The notes: generated from the letters alone by a model not told the origin. 64,000 nt of DNA from Lachnospiraceae bacterium (GCA_016286035.1 JAEERY010000020.1:62001-126000); one strand, 5' to 3'. Shown: positions 36,236 through 44,774, numbered from the stretch's first letter. Numbers and translations: made by a program.

Positions 36236-38146
36236 ATGCCTTCACAATTTTTTGGACTTAACATAGCATATACAGGTTTGCTAGGTGCAAATGCAGGCCT
36301 TAATACAACAGCAAACAATATATCGAATGCGGAGACGGAAGGTTACAGCCGCCAGGAAGTAAATCAGGTCGCAGCTGCAGCTATAAGGACATTTACGACG
36401 TATGGTTGTGCGGGTGCCGGAGTTGATGTTCTCACGATCGAAAGGATACATGACGATTTTTACGACAACAAATACTGGGCTAACAACTCAAGGGTCGGCG
36501 AGTTCAACATGAAGCAGTATTACATGACTCAGATCGAGGACTACTTCAAGGATGATGACACGACCGAAGGCTTCACTACCGTATTCAACAAGATGATGGA
36601 TGCCCTTCAGGAAGTTAAGAAGAATCCTGCAAGTGATTCCACAAAAGCTCAGTTTGTTGGTCTTGCAGACAACCTCACACAGTACTTCAACAACATGGCT
36701 GTAAACATGGAACTTGTACAGAAGGATGTCAATGCCGAGATAAAGGTTAAGGTTGATGCCATCAACTCGCTTGCTGATGAGATCGCAGCTTTAAACAAAC
36801 AGATAAATGTTATAGAACTTTCAGGTAGCAGAGCAAATGAACTCAGAGACAGACGTGCTCTTTTAGTTGATGATCTTTCAAAGATAGTCAGTGTTGAAGT
36901 TGGTGAATATCCGATAGTTGACAGTAATGATCCCACCAGAGAAACGGGCGGCAATCAGTACATCATAAAGATCGCCGGCGGACATATGCTTGTTGATACG
37001 GATGAGAGCAAGAACCTTAAATGTATAGCGAGAGAAGATTACGAAAAGGTAAATCAGACAGATATAGACGGACTTTATGATGTCTACTGGATTTCCAATA
37101 AGACAACAGAAGACGTCGGCGATAAGTTCAATCTGTACAATCCTCTTCTTGGCGGAGACCTTATGGGTCTTGTCCAGATGAGAGACGGTAACAACGGTGA
37201 GAACTTCAGAGGTACGATAGAGACTGTAGGTGCTGCGGATATGACTACAGGCAAGCAGACAGTTACAGTTAGCACCGATCTTGATTACCTGATGGATCTT
37301 GATAAATCTAACATGTCTGATAACGGCGGTATCATAGCACTCGGAAATCAGGAATTCTATTATGATTCATGGACATATTCATATGATGCTACAACAAACA
37401 AGTGCACTTATGAATTCGTTGTAAATACAAAAAGAACAGGTGAAGTGGTAACCGGAAACAAGCAGGGTAAAGAAGCTGAGATAGGTAATGTGGTAAAGTA
37501 TCAGGGAATCCCTTACTATCAGCAGCAGATGAATGAGTGGGTAAGGATATTCTCCAATGCGGTTAATTCGATCTTAAGGAGCGGATATACATCAGACGGC
37601 AAGGCAGGCATGCTGATGTTTACCGGTGATGAGCCTACCACAAATTCACAGATAAACGTTACGAAGGAATACAATGATGAACTCGGAAACAATATCACCG
37701 CTACGATAAAGGATACGGATGACAGTTACTATCGTGTTACGGCTAAGAATTTCACGGTTCACCAGAGCCTTATAAACAATTCAAATCTTCTTGCGACAAA
37801 GAAGGATTCGGCAGAAGGAAGCGATGATTACAGTCTGGTAGCTGACTTTATCAATATGACAAATGACAGTGACATTGCAAGTTACAGAGGTGCCGCAACT
37901 TGTGAGTTCCTTACATGCATGCTTTCGGATGTGGCCTTAAACGGTAACAGAGCTCAGACCTTCTATGATAATTACGATAACATAGGAAAATCAATAAACA
38001 ATCAGAGGATCGCGATATCGGGAGTTGATACTGATGATGAGGCTGTAAACCTTGTTAAATATCAGAATGCATACACTCTTGCATCCAAGATGATCCAGAC
38101 TCTAACAGAAGTATATGACAGGCTGATCCTTCAGACAGGAGTATAA
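36236..38146 (+). CDS. flgK: Flagellar hook-associated protein FlgK, second copy
   Basis: Encodes 636 residues. The opening TGLLGANAGLNTTANNISNAETEGYSRQEV is the same signature as in the first copy, and the end LVKYQNAYTLASKMIQTLTEVYDRLI is the matching C-terminal helix. The middle (about 300-520) is longer and differs from the first copy, so this is an ancient paralogue rather than a recent duplication. It is exported and would occupy the junction zone. Whether both copies are used at once, or one acts as a modified adaptor, cannot be told. Confidence 0.92.
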   Translation: MPSQFFGLNIAYTGLLGANAGLNTTANNISNAETEGYSRQEVNQVAAAAIRTFTTYGCAGAGVDVLTIERIHDDFYDNKYWANNSRVGEFNMKQYYMTQIEDYFKDDDTTEGFTTVFNKMMDALQEVKKNPASDSTKAQFVGLADNLTQYFNNMAVNMELVQKDVNAEIKVKVDAINSLADEIAALNKQINVIELSGSRANELRDRRALLVDDLSKIVSVEVGEYPIVDSNDPTRETGGNQYIIKIAGGHMLVDTDESKNLKCIAREDYEKVNQTDIDGLYDVYWISNKTTEDVGDKFNLYNPLLGGDLMGLVQMRDGNNGENFRGTIETVGAADMTTGKQTVTVSTDLDYLMDLDKSNMSDNGGIIALGNQEFYYDSWTYSYDATTNKCTYEFVVNTKRTGEVVTGNKQGKEAEIGNVVKYQGIPYYQQQMNEWVRIFSNAVNSILRSGYTSDGKAGMLMFTGDEPTTNSQINVTKEYNDELGNNITATIKDTDDSYYRVTAKNFTVHQSLINNSNLLATKKDSAEGSDDYSLVADFINMTNDSDIASYRGAATCEFLTCMLSDVALNGNRAQTFYDNYDNIGKSINNQRIAISGVDTDDEAVNLVKYQNAYTLASKMIQTLTEVYDRLILQTGV

Positions 38147-38170
38147 GTTTTTCTACAGTGAGGTAGGACT

Positions 38171-39733
38171 ATGAGAATAACCACAAAAGTCATACAGAAC
38201 AATACAAGAATGAATATCAACAACAATAAGGTTCTTCAGGACAGGCTTTCCAATCAGATGGGAACACAAAAGAAGATCAACAGACCCTCAGAGGATCCTA
38301 TTGTTGCTATAAGAGCGTTAAGACTTCGTACCAATGTAAGCCAGGTTACGCAGTATTATGAGAAAAACATTCCTGATGCTCAAAGCTGGATGCAGATAAC
38401 AGAAGATGCACTTTCAAGCGTGACTGAAGTTATAACAGACATGAAGGATCAGTGCCAGAAGGGATCTTCTGAAAAACTTACTTCGGCTGACAGACAGACA
38501 ATACTCGATGCGCTTAAGTCTCTTAAGGAAGAAGTATATTCTACCGGTAATGCCGATTATGCAGGTCGTTCAGTATTCACAGGATACCGTACCGACTCTA
38601 CATTAAAGTTTACCAAAGGCGAAACGAAGACATATTCTATCACAGAACAGCTTGAAAGCGATGCTGTTGATATCATAAAAAGAGTTGATACTGCCGGTAT
38701 AGAGAACATCACCGATGCAAACTTTGATTCAGCTCCCGCTTCTTCAATTCAGGAGGCGGCTGTCCAGGAATATGATGTATATCGCATCAGACTTGCATAT
38801 AAAAATCTTGATGATGCAACAACAACCATCCCGCCTACGATAACATCGGTAGACGGAAGCATAAGCGCAACAGCAACGATAGCATCGAAGACTGATACTC
38901 CGGATCCTTATATAGAGATAACAAAGTCTGGCAATGAAGATAAGTGTGTACTTATTAAAGAAACGGGTGAGTTACTTATTGGAAAAAATCTGTATGAAAA
39001 GATCATGAGTCTTCAGGATGAGGAAACAACTACTAATACCAACGAAGGTGAATTCAGGATCACATATGAGAAGAGCAATTGGATAACTGGAGATCTTAAG
39101 CCTGAGCATTATTTTGCATGCACAGATAAATCAGATGCTGATCCGGCTAATCACATTGATTATAATGTGACATATCTTACTGATGTCAACAGAGAAAAAC
39201 AAGCTATAGAATATGATGTCGGCATGAATCAGTCGATAAGGGTCAATACCACAGCCGATGAAGTGTTTACACATGATATCGGAAGAGATGTGGATGATCT
39301 TATTAATGTTCTTGAAGAGATCAATGTTATAGAGAATAAGATCACTGATATCAAGAATATGTCAGAGAAGAACAGCAATGATGCAGCAAAGACCGCGACT
39401 TTGAGAGACCAGTTAGAGGCTGCACAGAAAGCACTCACATATCTGAATGAAAAGAGACAGAAACTGTTTGAAGGTAATATAACCAACATGCAGAAGCATC
39501 TTGATAATGTAAACTATGCTACAACACGTTGCGGAACCAGAATGAAGAAGCTTGAACTTATTGAGAACAGACTTATGAGCCAGAAGACTTCATTTGAAGA
39601 ACTTCAGTCTGAAAATGAAAACGTGGATCTGAGTGATACAGCTATAGAGTTGCAGGGTGCAAATATGGCATATGAGGCAGCACTTATGGCAACAGGCAAG
39701 ATCCTGCAGACATCACTGGTAAATTATCTGTAA
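38171..39733 (+). CDS. flgL: Flagellar hook-associated protein 3 (FlgL), long variant
   Basis: Encodes 520 residues, well above the roughly 300 of Bacillus FlgL. The N-terminal flagellin-like helix (TTKVIQNNTRMNINNNKVL and KKINRPSEDPIVAIRALRLR) and the C-terminal helix (DTAIELQGANMAYEAALMATGKIL) are intact. A large middle region (about 160-390) rich in Thr, Asp and Glu probably forms extra surface domains. It joins the filament to FlgK. It follows the second flgK by 24 bases. Confidence 0.92.
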   Translation: MRITTKVIQNNTRMNINNNKVLQDRLSNQMGTQKKINRPSEDPIVAIRALRLRTNVSQVTQYYEKNIPDAQSWMQITEDALSSVTEVITDMKDQCQKGSSEKLTSADRQTILDALKSLKEEVYSTGNADYAGRSVFTGYRTDSTLKFTKGETKTYSITEQLESDAVDIIKRVDTAGIENITDANFDSAPASSIQEAAVQEYDVYRIRLAYKNLDDATTTIPPTITSVDGSISATATIASKTDTPDPYIEITKSGNEDKCVLIKETGELLIGKNLYEKIMSLQDEETTTNTNEGEFRITYEKSNWITGDLKPEHYFACTDKSDADPANHIDYNVTYLTDVNREKQAIEYDVGMNQSIRVNTTADEVFTHDIGRDVDDLINVLEEINVIENKITDIKNMSEKNSNDAAKTATLRDQLEAAQKALTYLNEKRQKLFEGNITNMQKHLDNVNYATTRCGTRMKKLELIENRLMSQKTSFEELQSENENVDLSDTAIELQGANMAYEAALMATGKILQTSLVNYL

Positions 39734-39794
39734 ATATAGTAAAATAATGATAGTTGGCTGATAAAACTACATAATCGAGAAAGGATTGGGGAAA

Positions 39795-40253
39795 ATGAGA
39801 GTAGAAACAAGAATATTTGGCACAGTAGACATTGCAGAAGATAAGATCATACGCTTTCCCGGGGGTATCGTAGGATTTCCCGATCTGACAGATTTTGCAC
39901 TTGTTCATGATGAAGAGAACGGACCTTCAGGCGGAATACGCTGGATGCAGTCACTACAGGAGACCAATTTCGCAATGCCGGTCATTGATCCGCTTGCAGT
40001 AGTATCTGATTACAATCCGACCGTAGAAGATGAACTGCTTAAGGGTATAGGTGCCCTGAAGGAAGAGAATACGCTTGTATTGGTTACTATTACCGTACCT
40101 AAGGATATCAAACAGATGACGGTTAATCTTCAGGCCCCGTTTATCATCAATGCAGATACACGCATGGCAGCACAGGTGATAGTAGATCCGGATAAATATC
40201 CGGTACGCTTCCCTATATATGACATACTTGAGAAGATGAGGGAGGAGGCGTAA
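39795..40253 (+). CDS. fliW: Flagellar assembly factor FliW
   Basis: Encodes 152 residues from the ATG at 39795; a TTG three codons earlier is less likely. Typical FliW segments are IRFPGGIVGFPDLTDFAL near residue 18 and PSGGIRWMQSLQETNFAMPV near residue 45. FliW binds free flagellin or CsrA. When flagellin is exported, FliW sequesters CsrA and flagellin translation resumes. It lies one base before csrA. Confidence 0.95.
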   Translation: MRVETRIFGTVDIAEDKIIRFPGGIVGFPDLTDFALVHDEENGPSGGIRWMQSLQETNFAMPVIDPLAVVSDYNPTVEDELLKGIGALKEENTLVLVTITVPKDIKQMTVNLQAPFIINADTRMAAQVIVDPDKYPVRFPIYDILEKMREEA

Positions 40254-40254
40254 T

Positions 40255-40476
40255 ATGTTAGCATTATCGAGAAAAAAAGGCGAAGCCATTGTCATAAACA
40301 ATAACATTGAGATCACTGTTCTGGAGTTAAAAGGTGATCAGGTAAAGATTGGGATCTCTGCACCGAAGGAAGTTCCCGTATACAGAAAAGAAGTATATCT
40401 CCAGATTCAGAAGGAGAATGAAGAAGCCATGAATTCAGACAGTTTGAATGCTCTGAATGAATTCTTCAAGAAATAA
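40255..40476 (+). CDS. csrA: Translational regulator CsrA
   Basis: Encodes 73 residues, the length of Firmicutes CsrA. The RNA-binding strands are present: MLALSRKKGEAIVI at the start and the segment APKEVPVYRKEV carrying the conserved Arg near residue 44. It binds GGA motifs in RNA loops. A strong candidate target, the flagellin leader with six GGA motifs, lies 3.3 kb downstream. GGAGGAGG overlaps the fliW end. Confidence 0.96.
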   Translation: MLALSRKKGEAIVINNNIEITVLELKGDQVKIGISAPKEVPVYRKEVYLQIQKENEEAMNSDSLNALNEFFKK

Positions 40477-40514
40477 AGAACAATATGATATAACTGTATA
40501 TCAAAGAAAAAAGT

Positions 40515-40629
40515 TATCGGACAGGGGTTAATTATATTAATTTTTGTCCGATATATTACTTGAAACCATGAAATAGCAGATTATGCCGGGGAAGAAAACA
40601 TTCCCGGCTATAGTGCACTTTAACTATAG
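40515..40629 (+). promoter_or_regulatory. Intergenic region with inverted repeat and leader hairpins before flaG
   Basis: TATCGGACA (40515-40523) pairs perfectly with TGTCCGATA (40545-40553), and the right arm forms most of a sigma-28 -10. Two stems follow: a GCCGGG/CCCGGC hairpin with GGGGAAGA near its loop side (40584-40608) and CTATAGT/ACTATAG (40608-40614 with 40623-40629). These would lie in the flaG 5' leader. A regulatory role is inferred. Confidence 0.5.
40528..40554 (+). promoter_or_regulatory. Sigma-28 type promoter of the flaG-fliD-fliS group
   Basis: TTAA at 40528-40531, 15 bases, then TCCGATAT at 40547-40554. The -10 differs from the consensus in one base and the -35 in one. The start would lie about 100 bases before flaG. 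Confidence 0.65.
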
Positions 40630-40660
40630 TATGTTATTAAGCACAAGGAGGTGACTTATT

Positions 40661-41101
40661 ATGGCAGTAGAACCGATCGGAACCATGACCGCGATGCAGA
40701 TGCAGTCAACCGTTAGGGTTCAACCTATAACAACACAGAGAGAAGCTGAGAACACGGATGTAAACTCGGCTGATTCTGCTACCCCGAAGATCGATGCTAT
40801 GACAGCGGAGGTAGCTAAGGCATCCGAAAGTGATACCCGCGATGAGAACAAGGAACAGCAGGAGAGAGAAAATACCAAGGCTGAAAATGAAGCTATCAAG
40901 AATGCTGTTGACAAGTTAAACAAGAACATGTTTAACAGTGAAGCTGTATTTGGAATTCATGAGGGTACCAACAGAGTAACTATCAAGATAGTAGATAAGG
41001 ATACCAAGAAAGTAATAAAGGAACTCCCTCCGGAGAAGACTCTGGATATGATAGCAAAGATGTGGGAGATGGCAGGAATCCTTGTTGATGAGAAGAGATA
41101 A
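40661..41101 (+). CDS. flaG: Flagellar protein FlaG
   Basis: Encodes 146 residues behind AAGGAGGTG. The N-terminal 75 residues are polar and Glu/Thr-rich. The conserved FlaG part follows (about 80-146), with VDKLNKNMF and VIKELPPEKTLDMIAKMWEMAG. FlaG influences filament length or stability, and it commonly precedes fliD, as it does here by 11 bases. Confidence 0.93.
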   Translation: MAVEPIGTMTAMQMQSTVRVQPITTQREAENTDVNSADSATPKIDAMTAEVAKASESDTRDENKEQQERENTKAENEAIKNAVDKLNKNMFNSEAVFGIHEGTNRVTIKIVDKDTKKVIKELPPEKTLDMIAKMWEMAGILVDEKR

Positions 41102-41112
41102 GGAGGATACCT

Positions 41113-42669
41113 ATGGCAGGAACAAGATTATCCGGAATGATCTCCGGAATGGATACAGAGAGCCTGATTTCCCAACTGATGGAGGCCAGGAAGACCAAAG
41201 TTACAAAAGTTAAAAAGCAGCAGATGAAACAGAATGTCAAGCAGGATGTTTGGAAAGATTTAAACACAAAGCTTAAGAATCTGCAGTCAAAGTATATCAG
41301 CACTATGCGCTTTGAAAATGCGTACGCAAAGAAAACCACAAAGATTTCTGACAGTAGCGTAGCAAGCGTTATTACCGGTGAAGGTGCGGTTAATGGTGTA
41401 CAGGAACTTGAAGTTAAGGAGATGGCAAAGACTGCATATCTGACAGGTGGAGAAGTTACCAATGTCAGTGGAGTAAAGGGCAGTTTTAATGCGCTTACAA
41501 GTTTTGAAGACCTGGGACTTACAGAAGGTGGAAGCTTCAAAATCAATGTCGGTGGTACGGAAACCGATTTTGAATTCACCAAAGATACTACAGTATCTGA
41601 TTTCCTCAACAAATTAAAGAGTTCGGGTTTGAATGCCAGTTTTGATGAGAAGAATCAGAGATTCTTTATAAGTGCCAAGAATTCCGGTGAAGCAAATGAT
41701 TTTTCTATAACTTCCAATGACAGTAACGGCACTAAGGCACTTTCTGCATTGGGTCTTATGTCTGCTCAAGAAAAATCGGCTGCCGAAACAGAATATGGTA
41801 TAACTCTTAAGGGAAATACATCAAACAAAGTTGATGGTAAGGATGCAGTTATCAAGCTTAACGGTGCAGAATTTACGAGCAGTTCCAATACATTTGAAAT
41901 AAATGGATTGACTATAACGGCGAATGCTGTTACTAAAGACGGCTCTGTAACTCTCAGCACACAGACAGATACCGATGGTATCTATGATATGGTTAAGAAT
42001 TTCCTGAAAGAATACAACAATGTCATCAAAGAGATGGATAAGTTGTACAATGCCGAATCTGCAAAGGGATATGAGCCTCTTACCGCCGAAGAAAAAGAGG
42101 CAATGACAGAGACGGAAATTAAGGAATGGGAGACCAAGATTAAGGATTCTATACTTCGTAATGACAGCAATCTGAGTTCCATAAGTACTGGAATACGTGG
42201 TGCTATGTCAGATGGTGTTACCATAGGCGGCAAAAAGATGTATCTGTCGGATTTCGGTATCAATACTCTTGGTTACTTTGAAGCACCTGATAATGAGAAG
42301 AATATATATCATATAGACGGTGATCCTGATGACGGGAATACATCAGGAAATGCAGATAAGCTTAAGAGCATGATAGCATCCGATCCTGATACGGTTATAA
42401 AGTTCTTTACCGGATTATCACAGAATCTGTATGACAAGATGAGTGATCTGTCAAAGTCTGTAGATGGTTATCGTTCATTTGGTAACTTCTATGATGACAA
42501 GAGAATGAAGACCGATTATGACTCATATACGTCTAAGATCGCTGATATGGAAAAGAAACTCAACGATTACGAAGATAAATGGTATAAGAAGTTTGCAAAG
42601 ATGGAAAGTGCAATGGCAAAGTTGCAGAGCAAGACAAACGCTTTGGGCGGATTGTTTGGCGGAAATTAA
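41113..42669 (+). CDS. fliD: Flagellar filament cap protein FliD
   Basis: Encodes 518 residues. The opening MAGTRLSGMISGMDTESLISQLM is a hallmark. A central beta-rich part (about 90-300) and a C-terminal coiled helix (about 440-515) complete the fold. It is exported and forms the cap under which flagellin subunits assemble. It may also act as an adhesin. FliS and a FliT-like chaperone are encoded just downstream. Confidence 0.95.
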   Translation: MAGTRLSGMISGMDTESLISQLMEARKTKVTKVKKQQMKQNVKQDVWKDLNTKLKNLQSKYISTMRFENAYAKKTTKISDSSVASVITGEGAVNGVQELEVKEMAKTAYLTGGEVTNVSGVKGSFNALTSFEDLGLTEGGSFKINVGGTETDFEFTKDTTVSDFLNKLKSSGLNASFDEKNQRFFISAKNSGEANDFSITSNDSNGTKALSALGLMSAQEKSAAETEYGITLKGNTSNKVDGKDAVIKLNGAEFTSSSNTFEINGLTITANAVTKDGSVTLSTQTDTDGIYDMVKNFLKEYNNVIKEMDKLYNAESAKGYEPLTAEEKEAMTETEIKEWETKIKDSILRNDSNLSSISTGIRGAMSDGVTIGGKKMYLSDFGINTLGYFEAPDNEKNIYHIDGDPDDGNTSGNADKLKSMIASDPDTVIKFFTGLSQNLYDKMSDLSKSVDGYRSFGNFYDDKRMKTDYDSYTSKIADMEKKLNDYEDKWYKKFAKMESAMAKLQSKTNALGGLFGGN

Positions 42670-42690
42670 TATTTGGAGGACAATTGACTT

Positions 42691-43086
42691 ATGGCTATGC
42701 CGAATGCGTATGAGCAGTATAATAACAACAAGGTAATGACAGCATCACCTGCTGAATTGACACTAATGCTCTATGAGGGAGCTATAAAGTTTTGCAACCT
42801 TGCGGAGATGGGGATTGAAAATGGAGATGTGCAGAAGGCGCATTCGAATATTGTTAAAGCTCAGAGAATAATTGATTATCTTCGTCAGACTTTGGATATG
42901 AAGTATGCTGTAGCTCAGGATTTTGAGAATATATACTCATATCTGGCTACCAGATTGGTTGAAGCAAATATTCAAAAAGATATTGAGATAGTTAAAGAAG
43001 TTAACGAGCATCTTCATTCTGTAAGAGATACGTGGAAGGAAGTCATGAGGATCAACAGCGGAAAGGGCAAGGAGGAAGATGAATAA
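42691..43086 (+). CDS. fliS: Flagellin chaperone FliS
   Basis: Encodes 131 residues. MPNAYEQYNNNKVMTASPAELTLMLYEGAIKF is the typical FliS start, and the rest is a four-helix bundle. It binds the flagellin C-terminus in the cytoplasm and prevents early polymerisation. Its stop overlaps the next gene by eight bases. Confidence 0.95.
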   Translation: MAMPNAYEQYNNNKVMTASPAELTLMLYEGAIKFCNLAEMGIENGDVQKAHSNIVKAQRIIDYLRQTLDMKYAVAQDFENIYSYLATRLVEANIQKDIEIVKEVNEHLHSVRDTWKEVMRINSGKGKEEDE

Positions 43087-43552
43087 TAGTCTCAATGTAT
43101 TATCAGACTCCTTGGACGTAAAACTGGAGGTACTTGAAAAACTTTTAAAATATACGAACACTCAAAAAGAGATTTTCGAAGCAGATAATCCAGACATGGA
43201 GGAGTTCGACAGGATCTTTGATGAAAAAGATGTTCTGCTTGATAAGCTCGAGTCTCTGGATGAGGGATTTGAGGAACTGTACAAGAGAGTATCCGATCAG
43301 TTAAAAGAGAATCGTTCCCAATATGCAACTCAGATTAAGAGTTTACAGGATAAGATAAGCCACATAACAGAATTGAGCGCATCAATACAGGCACAAGAAG
43401 CAAGAAACAAGAAGATGATCGATGAGTACTTTGCCAGAGAAAGACAGGGAATAAAACAAAATCGGGTAAGTTCAAAAGCAGCGTTCGATTATTACAGGAA
43501 CATGTCTGGGATGAATATCCAGTCATCGGGCATGTGGGACAGTAAGAATTAA
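43079..43552 (+). CDS. FliT/FlgN-like flagellar chaperone, putative
   Basis: Encodes 157 residues. Nearly all of it is predicted helix, with charged heptads (about 10-130), and a polar tail ending SSGMWDSKN. Position after fliS, overlap with it by eight bases and the coiled-coil build suggest a FliT-like chaperone for FliD. The sequence shows no diagnostic motif and it could also be an FlgN paralogue. Confidence 0.65.
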   Translation: MNNSLNVLSDSLDVKLEVLEKLLKYTNTQKEIFEADNPDMEEFDRIFDEKDVLLDKLESLDEGFEELYKRVSDQLKENRSQYATQIKSLQDKISHITELSASIQAQEARNKKMIDEYFARERQGIKQNRVSSKAAFDYYRNMSGMNIQSSGMWDSKN

Positions 43553-43561
43553 TAAAGATAC

Positions 43562-43590
43562 AGGGATTCCGAAATTGGGATCCCTATTTT
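43562..43590 (+). terminator. Terminator of the flaG-fliD-fliS group
   Basis: AGGGAT (43562-43567) pairs with ATCCCT (43580-43585), with a partly pairing interior, and is followed by ATTTTTATA. Confidence 0.8.
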
Positions 43591-43601
43591 TATAATTGGT
43601 A

Positions 43602-43629
43602 TAAAGTTTTTTGATATTTTGCTCGATAT
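43602..43629 (+). promoter_or_regulatory. Possible distal sigma-28 promoter of flagellin
   Basis: TAAA at 43602-43605, 16 bases, then CTCGATAT at 43622-43629. One base longer spacing and two -10 changes make it weaker than the site at 43693. Confidence 0.45.
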
Positions 43630-43692
43630 AATAAATGTAGGTTGATAAGAGTGATATAAATAAAAAAATTTACAAAAAATTAAAATTCACTC

Positions 43693-43719
43693 TAAAGTAT
43701 ATTCAAAAAAGACCGATAT
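43693..43719 (+). promoter_or_regulatory. Sigma-28 (sigma-D) promoter of flagellin
   Basis: TAAA at 43693-43696, exactly 15 bases, then ACCGATAT at 43712-43719, one base from the consensus. Predicted start is near 43727, giving a leader of about 143 bases. Confidence 0.88.
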
Positions 43720-43726
43720 AATAATT

Positions 43727-43869
43727 GTAAGCGACCGGAAGCCATACGCACAATGGTGGAAGGTTACGGTAACACTACCGCGAGGACGGCTTGTGCGAAC
43801 CGTGTGAAACGGTAGAAACAACAAACTGGCCTCAAGGAAGAGGTCTTTTAAATTCAAGGAGGAAAAATT
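43727..43869 (+). promoter_or_regulatory. Flagellin mRNA leader with probable CsrA-binding hairpins
   Basis: GGA motifs begin at 43737, 43758, 43784, 43836, 43858 and 43861. The fourth sits in the loop of a 6-bp hairpin (43828-43833 with 43840-43845, loop AAGGAA). The last two form the Shine-Dalgarno AAGGAGG, seven bases before the ATG. The third lies in a small CCG/CGG loop. CGCACAA (43747-43753) can pair with TTGTGCG (43791-43797). A loop site plus a site over the ribosome-binding site is the arrangement known from the Bacillus hag leader. Confidence 0.65.
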
Positions 43870-44682
43870 ATGGTAGTACAGCACAATTTAACAGCAATGA
43901 ATTCAAACAGAATGCTTGGTTTAACAAGCGCATCTCAGGCTAAGAGTACTGAGAAGTTATCTTCAGGTTACAAAGTAAACCGTGCAGCTGATGATGCAGC
44001 AGGTCTTGCTATTTCCGAGAAGATGAGACGTCAGGTTAGAGGTCTTACACAGGCTTCTGCTAACGCACAGGATGGTGTTTCAATGGTTCAGACAGCAGAA
44101 GGTGCACTCAATGAAGTACACGATATGCTGCAGAGAATGAATGAACTGGCAGTTAAGGCTGAGAACGGAACACTTACATCTCAGGATCGTAACTATGTTG
44201 ATAAGGAAGTACAGCAGCTCATGAGTGAGATCAACCGTGTAGCTTCTACAACAACTTTCAATGAGAAAGAATTGCTTAGTGGTAGTTGCTCTGCAGGTGT
44301 TGACCTTCAGGTTGGAGCAGAGAGTGGACAGCATATCCAGCTTACAATTGCTAGGATGTCTTGCTCTGCAATCGGATTATCAGGAAACTGTAACACAGCT
44401 TCAGCAGCAGCTAACCTGAATGATAAGGTTAAGGATGCTATTAAGAGCGTTAACAACCAGAGAGCTGATCTTGGTTCTGTTCAGAACAGACTTGAGCATA
44501 CAATCAACAACCTTAACAATGTTGTTGAGAACACAACAGCTGCTGAATCTGCTATCCGTGATACAGATATGGCTACTGAGATGGTTAAGTACTCTAACAA
44601 CAACATCCTTGCTCAGGCAGGACAGTCAATGTTGGCACAGGCTAACCAGTCAAATCAGGGTGTTCTTTCACTGCTCGGCTAA
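43870..44682 (+). CDS. hag: Flagellin
   Basis: Encodes 270 residues, a short flagellin with D0/D1 helices and almost no variable middle. The N-terminal QHNLTAMNSNRMLG and the C-terminal ANQSNQGVLSLLG are typical. QRMNELAVKAENGT near residue 88 is the usual TLR5 contact region. Three Cys (140, 165, 174) lie in the short middle segment, which is rare for flagellin. The subunit is exported and capped by FliD; the sugar genes that follow are probably for its glycosylation on Ser/Thr. Expression is likely set by sigma-28 and by CsrA/FliW at the leader. Confidence 0.95.
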   Translation: MVVQHNLTAMNSNRMLGLTSASQAKSTEKLSSGYKVNRAADDAAGLAISEKMRRQVRGLTQASANAQDGVSMVQTAEGALNEVHDMLQRMNELAVKAENGTLTSQDRNYVDKEVQQLMSEINRVASTTTFNEKELLSGSCSAGVDLQVGAESGQHIQLTIARMSCSAIGLSGNCNTASAAANLNDKVKDAIKSVNNQRADLGSVQNRLEHTINNLNNVVENTTAAESAIRDTDMATEMVKYSNNNILAQAGQSMLAQANQSNQGVLSLLG

Positions 44683-44708
44683 TTTCGAGAATTCATTAAC
44701 TAACTACC

Positions 44709-44741
44709 AAAAAGGGATTGGTTTCGGCCGATCCCTTTTTT
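44709..44741 (+). terminator. Flagellin terminator
   Basis: AAAAAGGGAT (44709-44718) pairs with ATCCCTTTTT (44731-44740) around a 12-base loop and runs on in T. Confidence 0.93.
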
Positions 44742-44774
44742 CTGTAATGTTTTTGCATAGGATGGATTGTAATT

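Larger units (their letters stand above)
43553..43869 (+). other. 317-base gap before flagellin: terminator, tandem sigma-28 promoters and structured leader
   Basis: No ORF is supported here. The gap holds, in order, the terminator of the fliD group, two sigma-28-like promoters and a leader of about 145 bases with several stems and six GGA motifs. Each is described separately. Confidence 0.8.

Noticed and set aside
43727-43869. Possible c-di-GMP riboswitch in the flagellin leader
   Set aside because: An ACGCACA word is present, but the conserved GEMM core (GGGACGCAAAGCC-like helix and tetraloop receptor) is missing. CsrA control explains the leader better.
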